A DNA stretch of 64,000 bases from Megaleporinus macrocephalus (lineage: Eukaryota > Chordata > Actinopteri > Characiformes > Anostomidae). The stretch is from assembly GCA_021613375.1 (NCBI GenBank), contig CM038711.1:14036576-14100575 (forward strand). The letters run 5' to 3'. A program made the translations under genes and the position numbers. The notes under the pieces are model-generated. The model saw only the letters and a list, made by a program, of their open reading frames with translations. It was not told the DNA's origin and made no database searches. Positions 36,760-49,281 of this stretch are shown one piece after another. Each line of letters opens with the position of its first letter. The stretch's first letter is position 1.

Positions 36760-36860
36760 TAAATGGACATTTTATTAGAAACCCTTGCCTTATATTTCCA
36801 CTGAATGGGCATGAGAAACTTCTAACACACTCTTCCACTTTATTAGAAATGTCTATTTTA
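36757..36860. repeat. Satellite continuation
   Basis: cactaaatggacattttatt agaaacccttgcc and ccactttattagaaatgtct belong to the satellite at 35740-36378. Confidence 0.7.
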
Positions 36861-38500
36861 AAGGTCCGCTATGTACAAAGTATAGCCTGTTATCATGCAC
36901 AATTTCAGTTAGTCACCCTCCAGGTCAAGTGTTGGTCAGTTTCTTATTGCTCAAAATATTCTGACACATGGAGGATCCACAGATTATCGATCCTGTTGCG
37001 TGATTAAGAAACAATGTGAAGTTTTCTAATGAAGTGGTCAGTTAATGTATTTAACTATTTCACACACAATATTCTAAAATGTACCCCACCCTACTAAAAT
37101 ATGGAATAAAAAGATAAAGGCAACATCGCATACAACCTAAAGACACTCGAGACTCTCTAAAGTTAGGAGCACATGTAGGACTGAAACACACTGCAGTCTA
37201 CAGCAACCCAGGCAATGAATTACCTGCAAATTGCCCACATTCCTTACTAAAAAAAGAAAGGAGCCAGAACACAGAAACATCAAACGCAGCAGGCAGTCAG
37301 TTCAAGTATGATAAATACCAGGAGCAACCATTTCAACTGCGCTGACAGCTGCTCTGCACAGACATAAACATCTAGTTAGTCTTAAATGGAAAGCATTTAT
37401 ACTGAGGGCTGCTGGAATTAGTCAACAGGGTCGATTAGTCACTGATGACGATAATGGAAAAGAGTGAACAAATCAATAAGCTGCTTACTTTAAACCAAAA
37501 GCATATGTTCATATTATATGCTATTCATATTGATATGCTATCAATCATCAAGGTCATTGTTTAGCTGCTGCACTCAACAATAGGCAAGCTTCTGTCCTTG
37601 GTATTCTTAACTAACTAAAAGACTGGTCTGCCTCAGGGTGGCGCTGTAGCAAATTGCTGCTTCATATGACGTTGGCGCTTCATAGCCCAGCAACTGTAAC
37701 TATGCCCCTTGCTGCATGCTTGTAGATTACCTGGCAACCTGCCCAGTTAGATGAATGGTTGAAATGATAAATTATTACTCATTTATACTTATTTCTTGGA
37801 CCGAAGTGGAGGAAACATGGAAGATCCCAGTTAGTGCATGGAAGAGCCCATTTCTAGAAGAAGAATTGTAAACGCAAACATTTTATTGCCATTAAAACTA
37901 GCATTAGTTCCACTGTGATGAATGTGATGGTAGCCAGTAGATGCTGAAATAGTCAGCCAGATGGGACTACCTGTACTTTGCACACTGGTGGCAATTTAAG
38001 ACTTAAAAGTGTAGAAAAATTGCATCGATGAGTCGACAAAATCTGATTAGATGTGTCATAAGTATATAAAATATCATTTTAAACTGCTTTAATAAGGCAG
38101 CTGAGATGTAAATAGGCCTTAATTCAGTCACTTATCAAGTCAACTGAGAGATGTAATGAGTTTGCCTTTAAAAAAATCTATAATATCAGACACAAGATAA
38201 GCACATTTATATTCACCAGTAAGCCAGTGTTCTCTTCATCGCTGCACAAAGACATCATGGTTAATATGTCCTAGTTTAGTGCTATTAATGATCAGATTTT
38301 AATCAACACACTTTCATTTCATTTGAATCATCTTTAAAAAACCAACTAACTTTAAAAAAAAAAACGATTTTCACTCCACAGCAGTGGACACACTTCAGAT
38401 AGAAAACACATCACTCAAGTTGGGCATTTTTTCCTAACGCATTAAAAGTGAAGCCTCACTTAAAAGAGAAAAATCTGGAATCAACTCAGGTAATTACAGA
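36861..38500. other. Gene-free stretch
   Basis: Ordinary AT-rich intronic DNA. No repeat family or coding signal recognised. Confidence 0.45.
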
Positions 38501-40090
38501 GCTATTTCACCTACTTCCATCTACCTCTTATTGGAAAAATCATTGAGGAAAAAAAAAGTTTATTCAAGCAACGTACTATCTTTAAAAAGCCGTCCAGGTA
38601 AATGTCAATTCAGATCCCAGCCTAATTGCAGTGATGAGAATGCTCTAATTAGACAAATCTCAGTTAGGATTCCAGCCTAATCACAGTACTGAGAGCCCTC
38701 TAATTATGGGTATCGATGACACTTTTCAGTCTCGGGAAAAATATCTGTTCTGATCTCAGTGCTGCCTTTGATACTGTAGCGTTCACTCAGAAGAAGATGC
38801 TGACGACATCGTGCATGCAGGCGAACGCTTTTTTTTTTAACTAGCACTTTGAGATCAGCAAGAAATGCTTAGTGCTCCCAACATAAAATATGGGGTGGAC
38901 ATATTTACCACAACTACACTAATAACATCAGCAGCAATAACAATTACAGCAAAGATCTCCTGAGAGCCACTTAACCTGGCCACCACCCCATAACAAGCTC
39001 CTCACGGCAGCCCAGCCAACACAATACCATCCATCCATCATCTTCATTAGCTTTATCTCGCTAATCGGGGGCACGGAGAGGGGCTGGAGCCAATGGCAGC
39101 GTCATCGGGCGAAAACGAGTTACACCATGGACAGGTCGCCAGTCCATCCCATGGCCAACATTCACTCACGCACACACTCACTCACTCACACCTATGGGCA
39201 ATTTAGAGTAACGGATCAACCTAACATGACTGTCTTTAGAGGAAACTGGAGTACCTGGACGAAAACACACTCCACACAGAACGACCTGGACTGGGAATCC
39301 AACTCGGATCGTCTTGCTGTGAGGCAACAGTGCTAACCACTACTCAACACAACACCATTCACCTTAAAATTCTTAAACACAGGCTTCAGAACTTGACTGC
39401 GTAGCAGGAGCTACTATATCTAATTTAATTTATAAATGCTTCCTTGTCCACTAAATCCGACAAGACTCTGGGCTACCACACCTGTTGAGATAATGCTTAG
39501 GTTCACTCGTCCTCTTCCCTAGACTCAAGTGCCTTGAGCACATCACTAACTGGTTGGGGGACCAAATTTCTGTAGTTGAATAAACATAAAAGAGAGACTA
39601 TTTTATTCAGGAGTAGCAATAAGAGGCACAGACTAGCTACCTATCTGGATTTGAGAGCCCTAAGATGTAAAGAATGAGCCCATAAACTTGGACTGGTAAA
39701 GCACTCTGATCTCAGTTTAAGCCGTCATACAAAAGCACTTGCATTTGAGAACCTTAAGAACATCTGAAAGATTAGAAACCTTACGACCAAACCAGACCCG
39801 GAGAAACTCTTTCATGGCTTTATTTCAAGCAGGACTGATTACTGTAATGGTCTCCTAACTAGACTATCAAAAGACTATCAAAACAGCTTCAGATGATTGA
39901 AAATGCAGCTGCAAGAGTTCTGACTGGGAGTAAGAGAAGGAAATGCATGATCATAAATCATATAGATGGAAAAGATCTGGCATTACTCGTTCTAGATTTT
40001 CTATCAGAAAAAATACTGCTATTTAGATTTGTATTAATAATGAAGGGCTATTACCTGAATATTCTAAACACAAAAGGCTAAATAGCTAAC
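38500..40090 (+). pseudogene. L2-like LINE reverse transcriptase relic, interrupted by a SINE
   Basis: 38752-38778 reads DLSAAFDTV, the reverse-transcriptase motif containing the first catalytic aspartate. Thumb-region motifs follow after a 1-kb gap: FISSRTDYCNGLLTRLSK at about 39819-39872 and, in a shifted frame, MIENAAARVLTGSKRRK from 39893, both classic L2/CR1 signatures. A SINE at 39031-39344 separates the halves, and the YADD region is missing or unrecognisable. An 11-bp tandem duplication (39861-39882) lies at the frame change. Many stops occur; it is inactive. Confidence 0.75.
39017..39358 (-). mobile_element. tRNA-derived SINE, 5'-truncated, with TSD
   Basis: The element 39031-39344 lies between caacacaataccat (39017-39030) and caacacaacaccat (39345-39358), a 14-bp TSD with one mismatch. 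It is the same family and orientation as 29818-30167 but lacks the first bases, including most of the A box. It is inserted in the L2 relic, so it is younger. Confidence 0.8.
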
Positions 40091-41359
40091 TAACTTTCTA
40101 CTATGACTCATACAAACCAGTTAAACAAATGCTCATTATTTGCTGCCCTGTTAATGATAAACTCCTCATTCCTTTCCCACACACTGCAGTGCTCCGCTAA
40201 CTTGTAGCGAGCAAGATCTCTGTCTGCTGAGACTCAAGGTCAGCAGTGAAGCGTGGGTGTGCGGTTGTCCACTCTATTGTCATGAGAGCTCAACAGGCTA
40301 AACAGCTCGGGCTACAGGGTGGCCACGATCTCCTAATAAGGCAGTATCTCACAGCATCTAGTGCAATCCAGCCCAATCCATCTCTGTGCTTCAGTACACT
40401 GAGCCTGAGTGCCCAGTATAATTCTCTCTGGTCAGTTAAGAGAGTCCTTTCAGCCAGATGTGGCTAACAGCTAGGCTCCACTAATTTCACAGAGCAGTAG
40501 GTACGGTACTTGTGCCAGTTATCCCATCAACAAACACTGCTGTCTTAGAGATAACAGGAGCCGGTAATGGAATAACATGGCTCAGGTCATTTTGGCTAAG
40601 CTCACCGAATCAGAATTTTTCACTCAGATTTGGGACACGATATATTTCGATATATGTGGCATCGAAATCTGATCCATTTCTGTTATGCAGCAAATCTGAC
40701 TCAGTCTGAACAGTCGGGAATTCACACAGCGTTTACATTCATCCAGCTCGACATTTTTCATAAGTTTGCGCTGCCGAGACCTCATAAAACATTTGGAATC
40801 ATGTTACTGTTTAATTAAAAGAATGTGATTCTCAGCCATTCCGCCTTTAAAGAGATGTCAAATGATAAAAAAGTGCCGCGGCTGAATAACGTGCCCGTTT
40901 TACAGTGAGTTTGAACATGTTCTCGGCAGTAAGCATATCTGCCACTCACTGAAGCTTCGTGGTCACTCCTGGGATGTCCAAGAACATAAAAAAAAAAAGA
41001 AACCGGGAAGAGAGCTGCATTAGCAGTATCATCTGAATGAGCACTCCATGTGAAGCATGTGTTTCTTACGTGTGTGTGTCAGTGTAGGGGCTGGACCAAT
41101 GTCAGATATACATCAGATTGAAAATATAGTGTGAACAGCTTAACAAGGAAATTAGACTTGGTAAGAAAATCAGATTTGGGTCACTTATACTCTTTGTTAG
41201 GAGACAAATACAAAAACAAAATAAACAAATTAAAAAAATAATATCTATTTAAAAGAAAAGGAAATGTTTTTGCCTTTTGGTGAATAGAGGTGGATTTTTA
41301 AACTGAATAGAGCTGGAATAAACAGCCAAATAGGGGTGGAGTCCACTGCCAAATGGGTT

Positions 41360-41680
41360 CAGATTTCAGATTTCTTTATTGTCATTGTAACAAGTACAAT
41401 GAAAGGTAAAATGCATAAATAATACTATAAATAATATAAATAATAGAAAAACAAACACAACAATATTGCACTTATGACATGATTATCTTGTTTCAAACGC
41501 ATTCCACACTCTGACAGCGGCTGGGTAGAAACTGTTCTTCAGTCTATTTGCTTGACAGCAGTGGCTCGAACAGAGAATGACCAGGGTGGGCTGAGTCTTT
41601 AAGGATGGTGTTGGCTCTCCTTAGACAGTAAGAGCCATAAAGGTTCTCCAGTGTAGGTATAGGGCACCTAGTAATCCCAG
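41360..41680 (-). pseudogene. Non-LTR LINE: C-terminal reverse transcriptase tail and 3' end
   Basis: On the minus strand, 41627 down to 41556 reads RRANTILKDSAHPGHSLFE, and 41548 down to 41495 reads NRLKNSFYPAAVRVWNAF after a frameshift; together they match the conserved C-terminal 'HPxHSLFELLPS...NSFFPxAVRxxN' block of a fish non-LTR retrotransposon. The 3' end carries 'gtacttgttacaatgacaat aaag'. It is a 5'-truncated dead copy. Confidence 0.7.
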
Positions 41681-41689
41681 TAGTTAAAA

Positions 41690-44600
41690 GAGTGTCATGA
41701 AATTGGTCTCACCTACAGGACATAATTGGTTGTTTCCACTGTCAGCTCCTAGTTTAGTAGTGGTTAATCTGTTGTGCAAGGAATTCTGTTCATTTACTGA
41801 AGTCCTATGAGATGAATGGAAGAAACAAACAAAGCCTTTTACTTCCACCCTTACCAATGAAATAGGATTATTACTATAATAACTCAGAGCACCCCAAGCA
41901 TGACATTCTACAAAATAAAAAAAAAATAACATCAACTGTCAGGCCTTCTCAAAAAGCCTAGAAGGCCCTTGAGCCTGGTTTCACAAAATACCTTGAGCTT
42001 TTCCCTGAAAAGGTTACATAGGTTTCTTTTTTGTTGCATAAAATAGCTCAGATGTTTCTCTTAGCTGAGGGGTTTACCACAGTGACTGAGGTTTTACTGT
42101 AGTACAGTCCCATTGTGCCCATGACAGAGTTCTCTTTGCTTAGTCGGCGAAGAGGCTCTTCCACTTGGCAGACGACCAACACACAAAGGACATACACAGG
42201 CAGAATGTCTCACTTCAAGCAAACACTCTATTGAAAGCCTGTTATGAACATTTTAATACACTCAACACAAATGAATTGATTTACACATGAATTTTCTATG
42301 TTTGACTGGCTCTATTTTTTTTGCCTTCCCTTGTATTGTAAAATCACTCTGGTTGGCTGTTTTGCATGTCTGTCAATGTCCTGACAAAAGGTAGGCAGGC
42401 TTTAGTGTTTATCTGTATGCATATCAGAGCAGAGTAAAGCTTCTCACAGCCTTAGATAAAAACACTCTGTTAACAAAGATGGATTTTTCTGCAGCCATGA
42501 AAGTTAGGACAGCATTTCTTTGAGCCCTAAATTGACTAAAACGCATGAGGTTTTAATAAAAGAAGTCGTGAAAACATGCAAAAAGCTGTATTTACCAGAT
42601 AATGCGGCAGCTGAGGTCATGTTCCAAAGTGATGAAGCTTATTAGTGAAGGTTAGATCTGTAATCTCTCAGAATTTGTGTTGATTTTCTTTATCACAAAG
42701 AAAGTGCCCAGATACATTCTCCTCATCAAACACCTCCAAAACACAGCTACATCTTCAGCTTCCCACGCTGGACAAGAACTATTGTTTTCCTTCCCTTAAA
42801 GAACCGTATTGAGGGATTATTTTAGGAAAAGTCAACTGTTAAGGGAAAATGTAATGATTTATGATAATTTGCTTTAGGGAACCCTTAGGTAATCCCCTCA
42901 GGGTTCCTTGTGCAGCACACTTAACCCTCTGAAATACTTCAGGGGGATATTAATGGAAAATTCAACTTAAGGTGTTTTATGTATCTGCGCACTGGTGCTG
43001 CCTTTCTGGAGCAGCATTTAGACTAAGACTAAGCTCAGATACACTGAGAAGTTTCCCTGCCGTTCTGTAGGGAGTGTTTTTGACCTGATGCTGTCTACTT
43101 TTAGTAAAGCTGCTGTTTGCTAGGATACTTTTACTTGAGTGCGGGCTACTCTACCCATCGGCCAGCATTTCACGGCTCTTTCAGCTTCCACTGTGCGTTT
43201 ATGGAAAAGGTGTTGGGGACTGCAGTGTTAGGGAGGACGTGGTTAAAGAGGAAATAAAGAGGGGAGCGAGTGACAGGGGCGATAGCTTTTACAAGTGGCC
43301 ATTTTACAAATAGAGAGGTAGAGGCGATAATGGAGAGGTGATGTCTTTATTGGTCTGTCACAACAGAGCACGGAGATGTAACAGCGCGGATGAACATTGC
43401 GGAGACGGCCGCCCGCAATGCCGCTGTCCCGGCACGCATAAAAACGATGAAGGCAATCAGTATTACTTTAAGCGTCCTCCCTTTCAAACAGAAACCAGTA
43501 GATATGGTTCTTATCTTTGAAAGCAAGCGCATGAGATTGGCTGGGAGTTTTGGAAAGTGATATTCAGGCGAAAAACTAATTTAAGCAATGTTCCCCTTCT
43601 GCCAATTGCGGTCGGTCAGGCAAGACATCCTTGGGTCTGAATGTTGCTACTTCGGGGGGCACTGGGGTTTATGTAGGTACAAAACAATAGAAGGCTTTAA
43701 CCTGGCAATTAGCATCATGTTAACTGATACCTAACTCATCATCTTAATCCACATCAGTCTGTAAAATACCGTAGTCCATTATATGGGTAACTGTACGTCA
43801 TACAGTCAATCATTTTACTGAAGAGCAGCCTTCGTCAGTGCATGTGACACCCGTGTAAGCTTTTACATGAACCCAGATAATCATTAAAAATATTTATTCC
43901 AACAAGGGTCTTGTTGTGTCATTCGTGATGTCATTTCACCTTGAAAATATTTGTGTGCAGCTGAATTTTGGGCGCCCCAGTTGACTTTCCCCGTAAAAAA
44001 TGTCCATGAACATGTCCTCTACAGAGAACATGGTTACACAGTTTAACCACTACTTATTTACAAATTTCAAAAACACTGTAACATACACATTTGTTTGTTC
44101 ATTTTAGCAAATAAATAGAAATTATGCACTACAATTGTGGATTTTGTGTCTTATATATGGTAGAAAATGCCATATTTTGATATATAATATGGACGTGCTA
44201 ACTCATTTTCATGTCATTTGACTGAGGGCTTTCAAACTTTTGCCACAGACATCATGAGGTCTTATGTTAACAAATTGTCTACATGGTATAGAGTATAAAA
44301 AACCCATGTTGTTTCATTTTAATACATAAGCAGTTTTATCTGTGTCTGTGAACCAACAAGCAGGCTTGTTCAAATATCTCTGTTCACATTACCAGGCCCA
44401 GGTGAGACGAATGTGATCTGAAGTGTGATATGTGGGCCAACGAGAGCGGTCAGCTCAGGATCCCTGTGTTTTTTCTCACACTTGAGAGATCTTCAGAGCA
44501 AATTATCTTGCCAGCACTGATTTTGTCCCACACAGGTGTGGTTACACCAATAACAGACATGAGTCGCTTACCAATACAACTGTGAACCAGCAAGTTAGAA

Positions 44601-45530
44601 ACATTGGATCATGAAAAAATTAAACTGAGGTTTTTTATGTAAATACTGTATAAATATTACTGGCTTTAACACTTCTTAATTAGTCTGAGATCTGTTGCGT
44701 TGTGGTTGGTTTGCAATTTAAATGTGTTACTAGTGTTACTATTGTTACTATTATTACTATTGTTAACATAACATATGAAATAAAAAAATGTTTATACTTG
44801 GATTGTAGTAATAAAAATCTCTGGGTTTAGCAGTTTTATCAGTAGTTTAGTAAATAGTAAGTTTTTGCATTAAACCAATTTTAATGACATTGATGTGACA
44901 GGCATTTCAGCTACTGAATTAAGCAGAAACCAAAATTCCATTCCAAAATTCATCCTTAAAGGAAAACCAATAGCCTCAGTCTGAAACTATGTAAGGAAAA
45001 CATTTCAGACTTTTAACTTTTAACTCAGAATTTAGACAAATATACTTCTGCTTTAAGTGACATTATAGCCATAGCATGTTTGTTTTATTCAAATAAAAAA
45101 CTGAACATTCCCTTATATCACAAATAAAATATTAATACAATATTTAACAAAATATTCATAATTTTAACTATTCATAATTTTACACAACTAGCAAATGCAA
45201 CTGTACACACATACAATCTTTTTTATTAAACACGACAAAAAGTTTACTTAACTGCAACAAATTGATAGTTCTTAATGTTACACTGATTGTTTTTCAGACA
45301 TTGGGATACACTTAATTCAAAACAACTAACTGACTGACTAACTACCTTCAAAACTAACTGCTCACCATGTGGCCATGAGGGATGCTGATGGGATGCAGTC
45401 TCACTTCCTGCTCTATCTAAAGACTTTTTCTTTCAGTAGTGACATGAAAACGTGGGACATCCATTTGGGACAAATCAGTTTTTAAGACAAAACTAACAAT
45501 ATTAACAACATGAAAAAGATGTTTAAGCAT
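41690..45530. other. Gene-free stretch with a GC-rich block at 43330-43620
   Basis: 43375-43445 has several CpGs (agacggccgcccgcaatgcc) in otherwise AT-rich intron and no repeat character, so it may be a conserved non-coding element. A short trinucleotide-like gttactattgttactatt run is at 44725-44770. No coding signal. Confidence 0.35.
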
Positions 45531-45539
45531 AAAAATACA

Positions 45540-45700
45540 TGAATTAGGATTTGGGACAACCACCTCCCAACAAAAACCCTATTTGAATAATTGTGTGAAT
45601 GATATGTGATTATAATGTCCTAGAATCTCAATTCATACTACAGGTTCAAACACACAATAATATAATCTTATTAAACATTTAATATTTTAATAAATATTCT
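45540..45700 (+). repeat. Diverged local duplication, block A
   Basis: aggatttgggacaaccacct cccaacaaaaaccctatt pairs with aggatttgggacagccacct cccaatagaaaccctatt at about 47179-47216; similarity fades downstream. Confidence 0.65.
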
Positions 45701-46504
45701 AGTTGCTTATAACAACCCAAAGAACAAACAGTACAATAAGATTCCATTATGTGTTTGTTATGCTGGCCTTACCAAAGCATTAGCCAATGCATCAAACATG
45801 TCTTGACTACATTTGTGAAGGAAATGTGATTTTTTTTTTAAGGATTCCCATCAGATTTGGTATGGAGGACCATTTTCTCTCTGCAGAGAACTGTCCTACA
45901 GTTCAGACTCCCGGAGTAGAAGCCACGAGTGCAGACTCTTTTCATGCAATATGAATCAGAAGCGACTTTGTGGTAGGAACGCCCTGCAAATCACAGGCTT
46001 TGGGTTGCGGCCAGATGGGAGAAAGCCACATGCTGGCTTCAGCGGGGGAGACACGGCCTCAGATACAGCAGCCTGGTGGGACGCACAGACAACACCACTA
46101 GCAGCGTGTCTGTGTGCGTCTGTGTGATGATCTAACCGAATGCTTGACCACAAACACACTCTCAGGCTTTTCACGTTGCTGGATTTAATGCATAATAAGA
46201 CTGTGCCTCACAGCTACAGGACCGCAGTGGAGCACATTGTTGTTGCTGGTGAGATCGCTTCGTGTGTGGCATGAGGGGGTGCAATGCTACTTCAGCATTA
46301 CTACTATTTAAATAGACTCGTTTAACATGGGGAGGTGTGGTTATGTGATTATTTCCAGAGAACCTCCAAGTTTTTGTGTTTCCTTGTCTCTAAACCTGCC
46401 TGCTATAAAACAAACTGCAAAAAGGTGTTACATCAGCCAGTGAATAGACATGTTGATAAAGATTTCATCATAAAAAAGGGATTTATTTTATTGCTGCTTT
46501 GGTA

Positions 46505-46637
46505 AAGTTGGCCTACTAACTAATATTAGGTCATTGACAAACCTTAACTAAAAACCTGAGAATATATTTTATATTATATATATAACTATTATACTATTAA
46601 TAATAAGTACACACATAATTGCATAAATTCATTACTT
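46505..46637 (+). repeat. Diverged local duplication, block B
   Basis: ctactaactaatatta and cataattgcataaattcatt act match ttactaactaatatta and aataattgcatgaatttatt act at 47410-47530. Confidence 0.6.
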
Positions 46638-46645
46638 ATTGTCTT

Positions 46646-47154
46646 TGTCATGTGCTCTGTGTCTCCGCTCTAGCCCCAGCGCCCGGGCGGCTTCTATCGT
46701 CTTGTCCAGAGTTCTGTCCTCAATCCAGTTTCCTGTCTCGTCCAGTGTCCGTTGCCCTGTCTAGTCTGGTGTTCAGTCCCCTCTCCAGTCTGGTGTTTGT
46801 CTTACGTTCTGTCTGTTCTCAGTTCCCAGTCCTATGCCTTGTTTGGTTCTTGTTTTGTTTTTCCTGGCTTCCCCCCTTAAGATGAGGCCCAGCCCTAGCC
46901 CCGCCTGTCTCACCTGTTGCTCATTTGTATTAGTCCCGTCAGCTGTTTCCTGTTTTGCGCTCTCGCTTGTGGTTCTTTTAGTGAGATGTGTCATGTTCGT
47001 GATTCCCGTGTTTCCCCGTTTTTGCTCCCTGGTTCTGTTTAGTTTGTTGTCGTGTTTGTGTTTTGTTTTCGTTAAAAGTATTTTTGTTTGAAAGCTTGAG
47101 TGCGTGTCCGCCCCTGTCCTGCTTCTTGTCCGCTCCTCGCACCCTCTCATGACA
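46646..47154 (+). mobile_element. Solo-LTR-like insertion (509 bp)
   Basis: Ends TGTCATG...CATGACA, pyrimidine-rich, with a terminal 'gtgcgtgtccgcccctgtcc tgc' text seen in other fish repeats of this kind. Adding the outer tgtctttg/caaagaca gives imperfect 13-15 bp inverted ends (46640-47162). No TSD is evident. The duplicated block at 47515-47535 represents an uninterrupted paralogous site. It could be an LTR or a DNA MITE. Frames of 85-140 codons here are low-complexity and not genes. Confidence 0.5.
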
Positions 47155-47164
47155 CAAAGACATT

Positions 47165-47530
47165 TCTTCAGGATTTCAGGATTTGGGACAGCCACCTCCC
47201 AATAGAAACCCTATTAAATATGACTTGTAATTATAATTTTGGCCTACTATTACCTTAATTAATGCTTTAAGTTTAAGCAGATCATAATATAATTTTTATA
47301 AATATCTAATATACTAATATCTATTTTAGCTAAACTAATATGGCAGAATGGTTCATATGTGAGTCTGTCTGAGCTTTCTTACAACCTGGAGAAGTTTAAT
47401 GCAAATGTTTATTAGTTTACTAACTAATATTAAATTATGTTTTTTTTTTAATCAACTGTTAAAAAACGTTTTATTATATATTACCTAACTATTATAACAT
47501 CATAAACAAATAATTGCATGAATTTATTAC
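47165..47530 (+). repeat. Diverged local duplication, blocks A' and B'
   Basis: A' (47179-47216) and B' (47405-47530) are in the same order as A and B at 45540 and 46505. B' runs straight from atttattact into aagacacttctc with no LTR between. Confidence 0.6.
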
Positions 47531-48214
47531 TAAGACACTTCTCTTTTTAACAATTACATCAGATGTATTCAGTACTGAGTAACTCACAGAACTGTGGTGG
47601 AACCTTTGTACTAGTATGGTTTGAACAAAAATCCTAAAACTCCAAAGTGAGAAGTGTGAGCAGCAGTGAAGGCAGAATCATTACAACAGAATGGAATTAA
47701 ACCAAAAATAATATTAGCAGTCTCTCCGTTAATATTCTCCCAAAAAACAACTACAACAACAACAACAAATGAGTCATCTAATCCAATGTCTTGGTGATTT
47801 GCTAGGGAAGGCTGACTCCTTCCCCCCTTTAATGCATTATGGATTTCAGTAGTCTAACAGCCCTTATAAACTATACTTCATAGTCATTTCAGCAGAGGTT
47901 CTAATAAAGCTCTCTTAAAAGAGGCTTATTAAAGAAAAAGAAGAAGCAGGTAAACGTAGAATTCAGTTGGATGGACAGCATAGCTCTCTCCTTGCTCTCT
48001 TCGGTCCTTGCTGGGTTACCTTGTCTTGGCTCTTTTCTCTTTCAGTAGCCACTACACTACAATCTGAGCTCATCTTCACAATTTATGGCTGAGCAAACTA
48101 ACATGACCACACTTTTCTGTGGCTGCGGCAACAAGCTGGCAATTCTCTTACACACCAGGAGAGCCTCGCTTCCTACAACAAGCCCACTGAGTCATGCACA
48201 CAGGTGTCGTTTGG

Positions 48215-48254
48215 CTGTTATGTTGTTAAGTGGAGACACTTAACAACATAACAG
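48215..48254. repeat. Perfect hairpin: 18-bp stem, 4-nt loop
   Basis: ctgttatgttgttaagtg at 48215-48232, loop gaga, and exact inverse at 48237-48254. Confidence 0.95.
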
Positions 48255-48344
48255 TGTTGAGAACTTCACTTAGTCATAGTATTGTTCAGAGACAGTTATA
48301 ACTATGTCGGACAGTGCTCCCTGGAGAACTATGGATAAGTTCAA

Positions 48345-48610
48345 TCTAATTCAGTTCAAGTTTATTTATATAGCGCTGTTTACAACAGGGCTGTCACAAA
48401 GCAGCTTTACAGAAGTTTGAAAACGTACATGTATCCCCCCAGTGAGCAAACCAGTCAACATACAGCAAACTAACAAAACCAATAGAGAAGTTTAAAATTA
48501 AAGCCACAGCTATAGAGTTACAAGGTAGCCAAATGGGACGAGAAGCAAGTCGGAACATGCAGCGACTGTTGCACTGTTGAGGTGATATAAGAATAAGCAT
48601 AGTACTTAAA
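48345..48610 (-). mobile_element. LINE/SINE 3'-end fragment
   Basis: The minus strand reads ctgtaaagctgctttgtgac a then ..cagcgctatataaataaact, the 3' end of a fish LINE or of a SINE sharing that tail. It is comparable with the plus-strand end near 2660-2700. No coding part is recognisable. Confidence 0.5.
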
Positions 48611-49212
48611 GGCTTTGCCCCATCATCGAGAGTTCAAACAAAGACGCAAGTGATTAATAATGCAAGTCAAATATAACAGCACTGATAGCAAAACCTATAT
48701 TTTTATGTATACTGTATTTATTGCAATTGTTTTATATTAATGCAAATTTTATGCATCAAGCTTTATAGACACAAACACAGACATAACTCAATGGAAATGG
48801 ACCACATACACGGTTCCATTATGGATTCTGTGTCATGTTTTCTAGTTCTAGCTACATATTACATATGAAACTTTTTTTGGTGTGAACTACTTTTGGAGCC
48901 TGTGTGTAACGTTACTCTATAAAGATGGATTACGTGGTTCAAAAATCTTTCGCCAAATCCATTACCCAAGGGTGTAGGAGCGGGTTTGACATTGGGGGAC
49001 ACACATTTGAATCAAAGCCCATGCTATCCCCTAAAATATCATCTATAAGCCAAAATAAATGACCAAATAAATAAACAACATACAACAGTAACAGTAATTC
49101 TGTTTATTATTAGATAAATCCAATTAAATATCTCTTTACAAAATAAACAAGATACTCCACATTACATAGTATTGTTGTCAAAAAACTTTTAAATTATACA
49201 TGCAATGTGTGG

Positions 49213-49214
<2 letters not shown>

Positions 49215-49279
<65 letters not shown>
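49215..49279. repeat. (TA)n microsatellite
   Basis: TA run of 65 bases; a second short run is at 49413-49427. Confidence 0.97.

Positions 49280-49281
<2 letters not shown>

Noticed and set aside
46619..47195. 85-140-codon frames on both strands
   Set aside because: They lie inside the pyrimidine-rich LTR-like repeat and have low-complexity composition with no domain.
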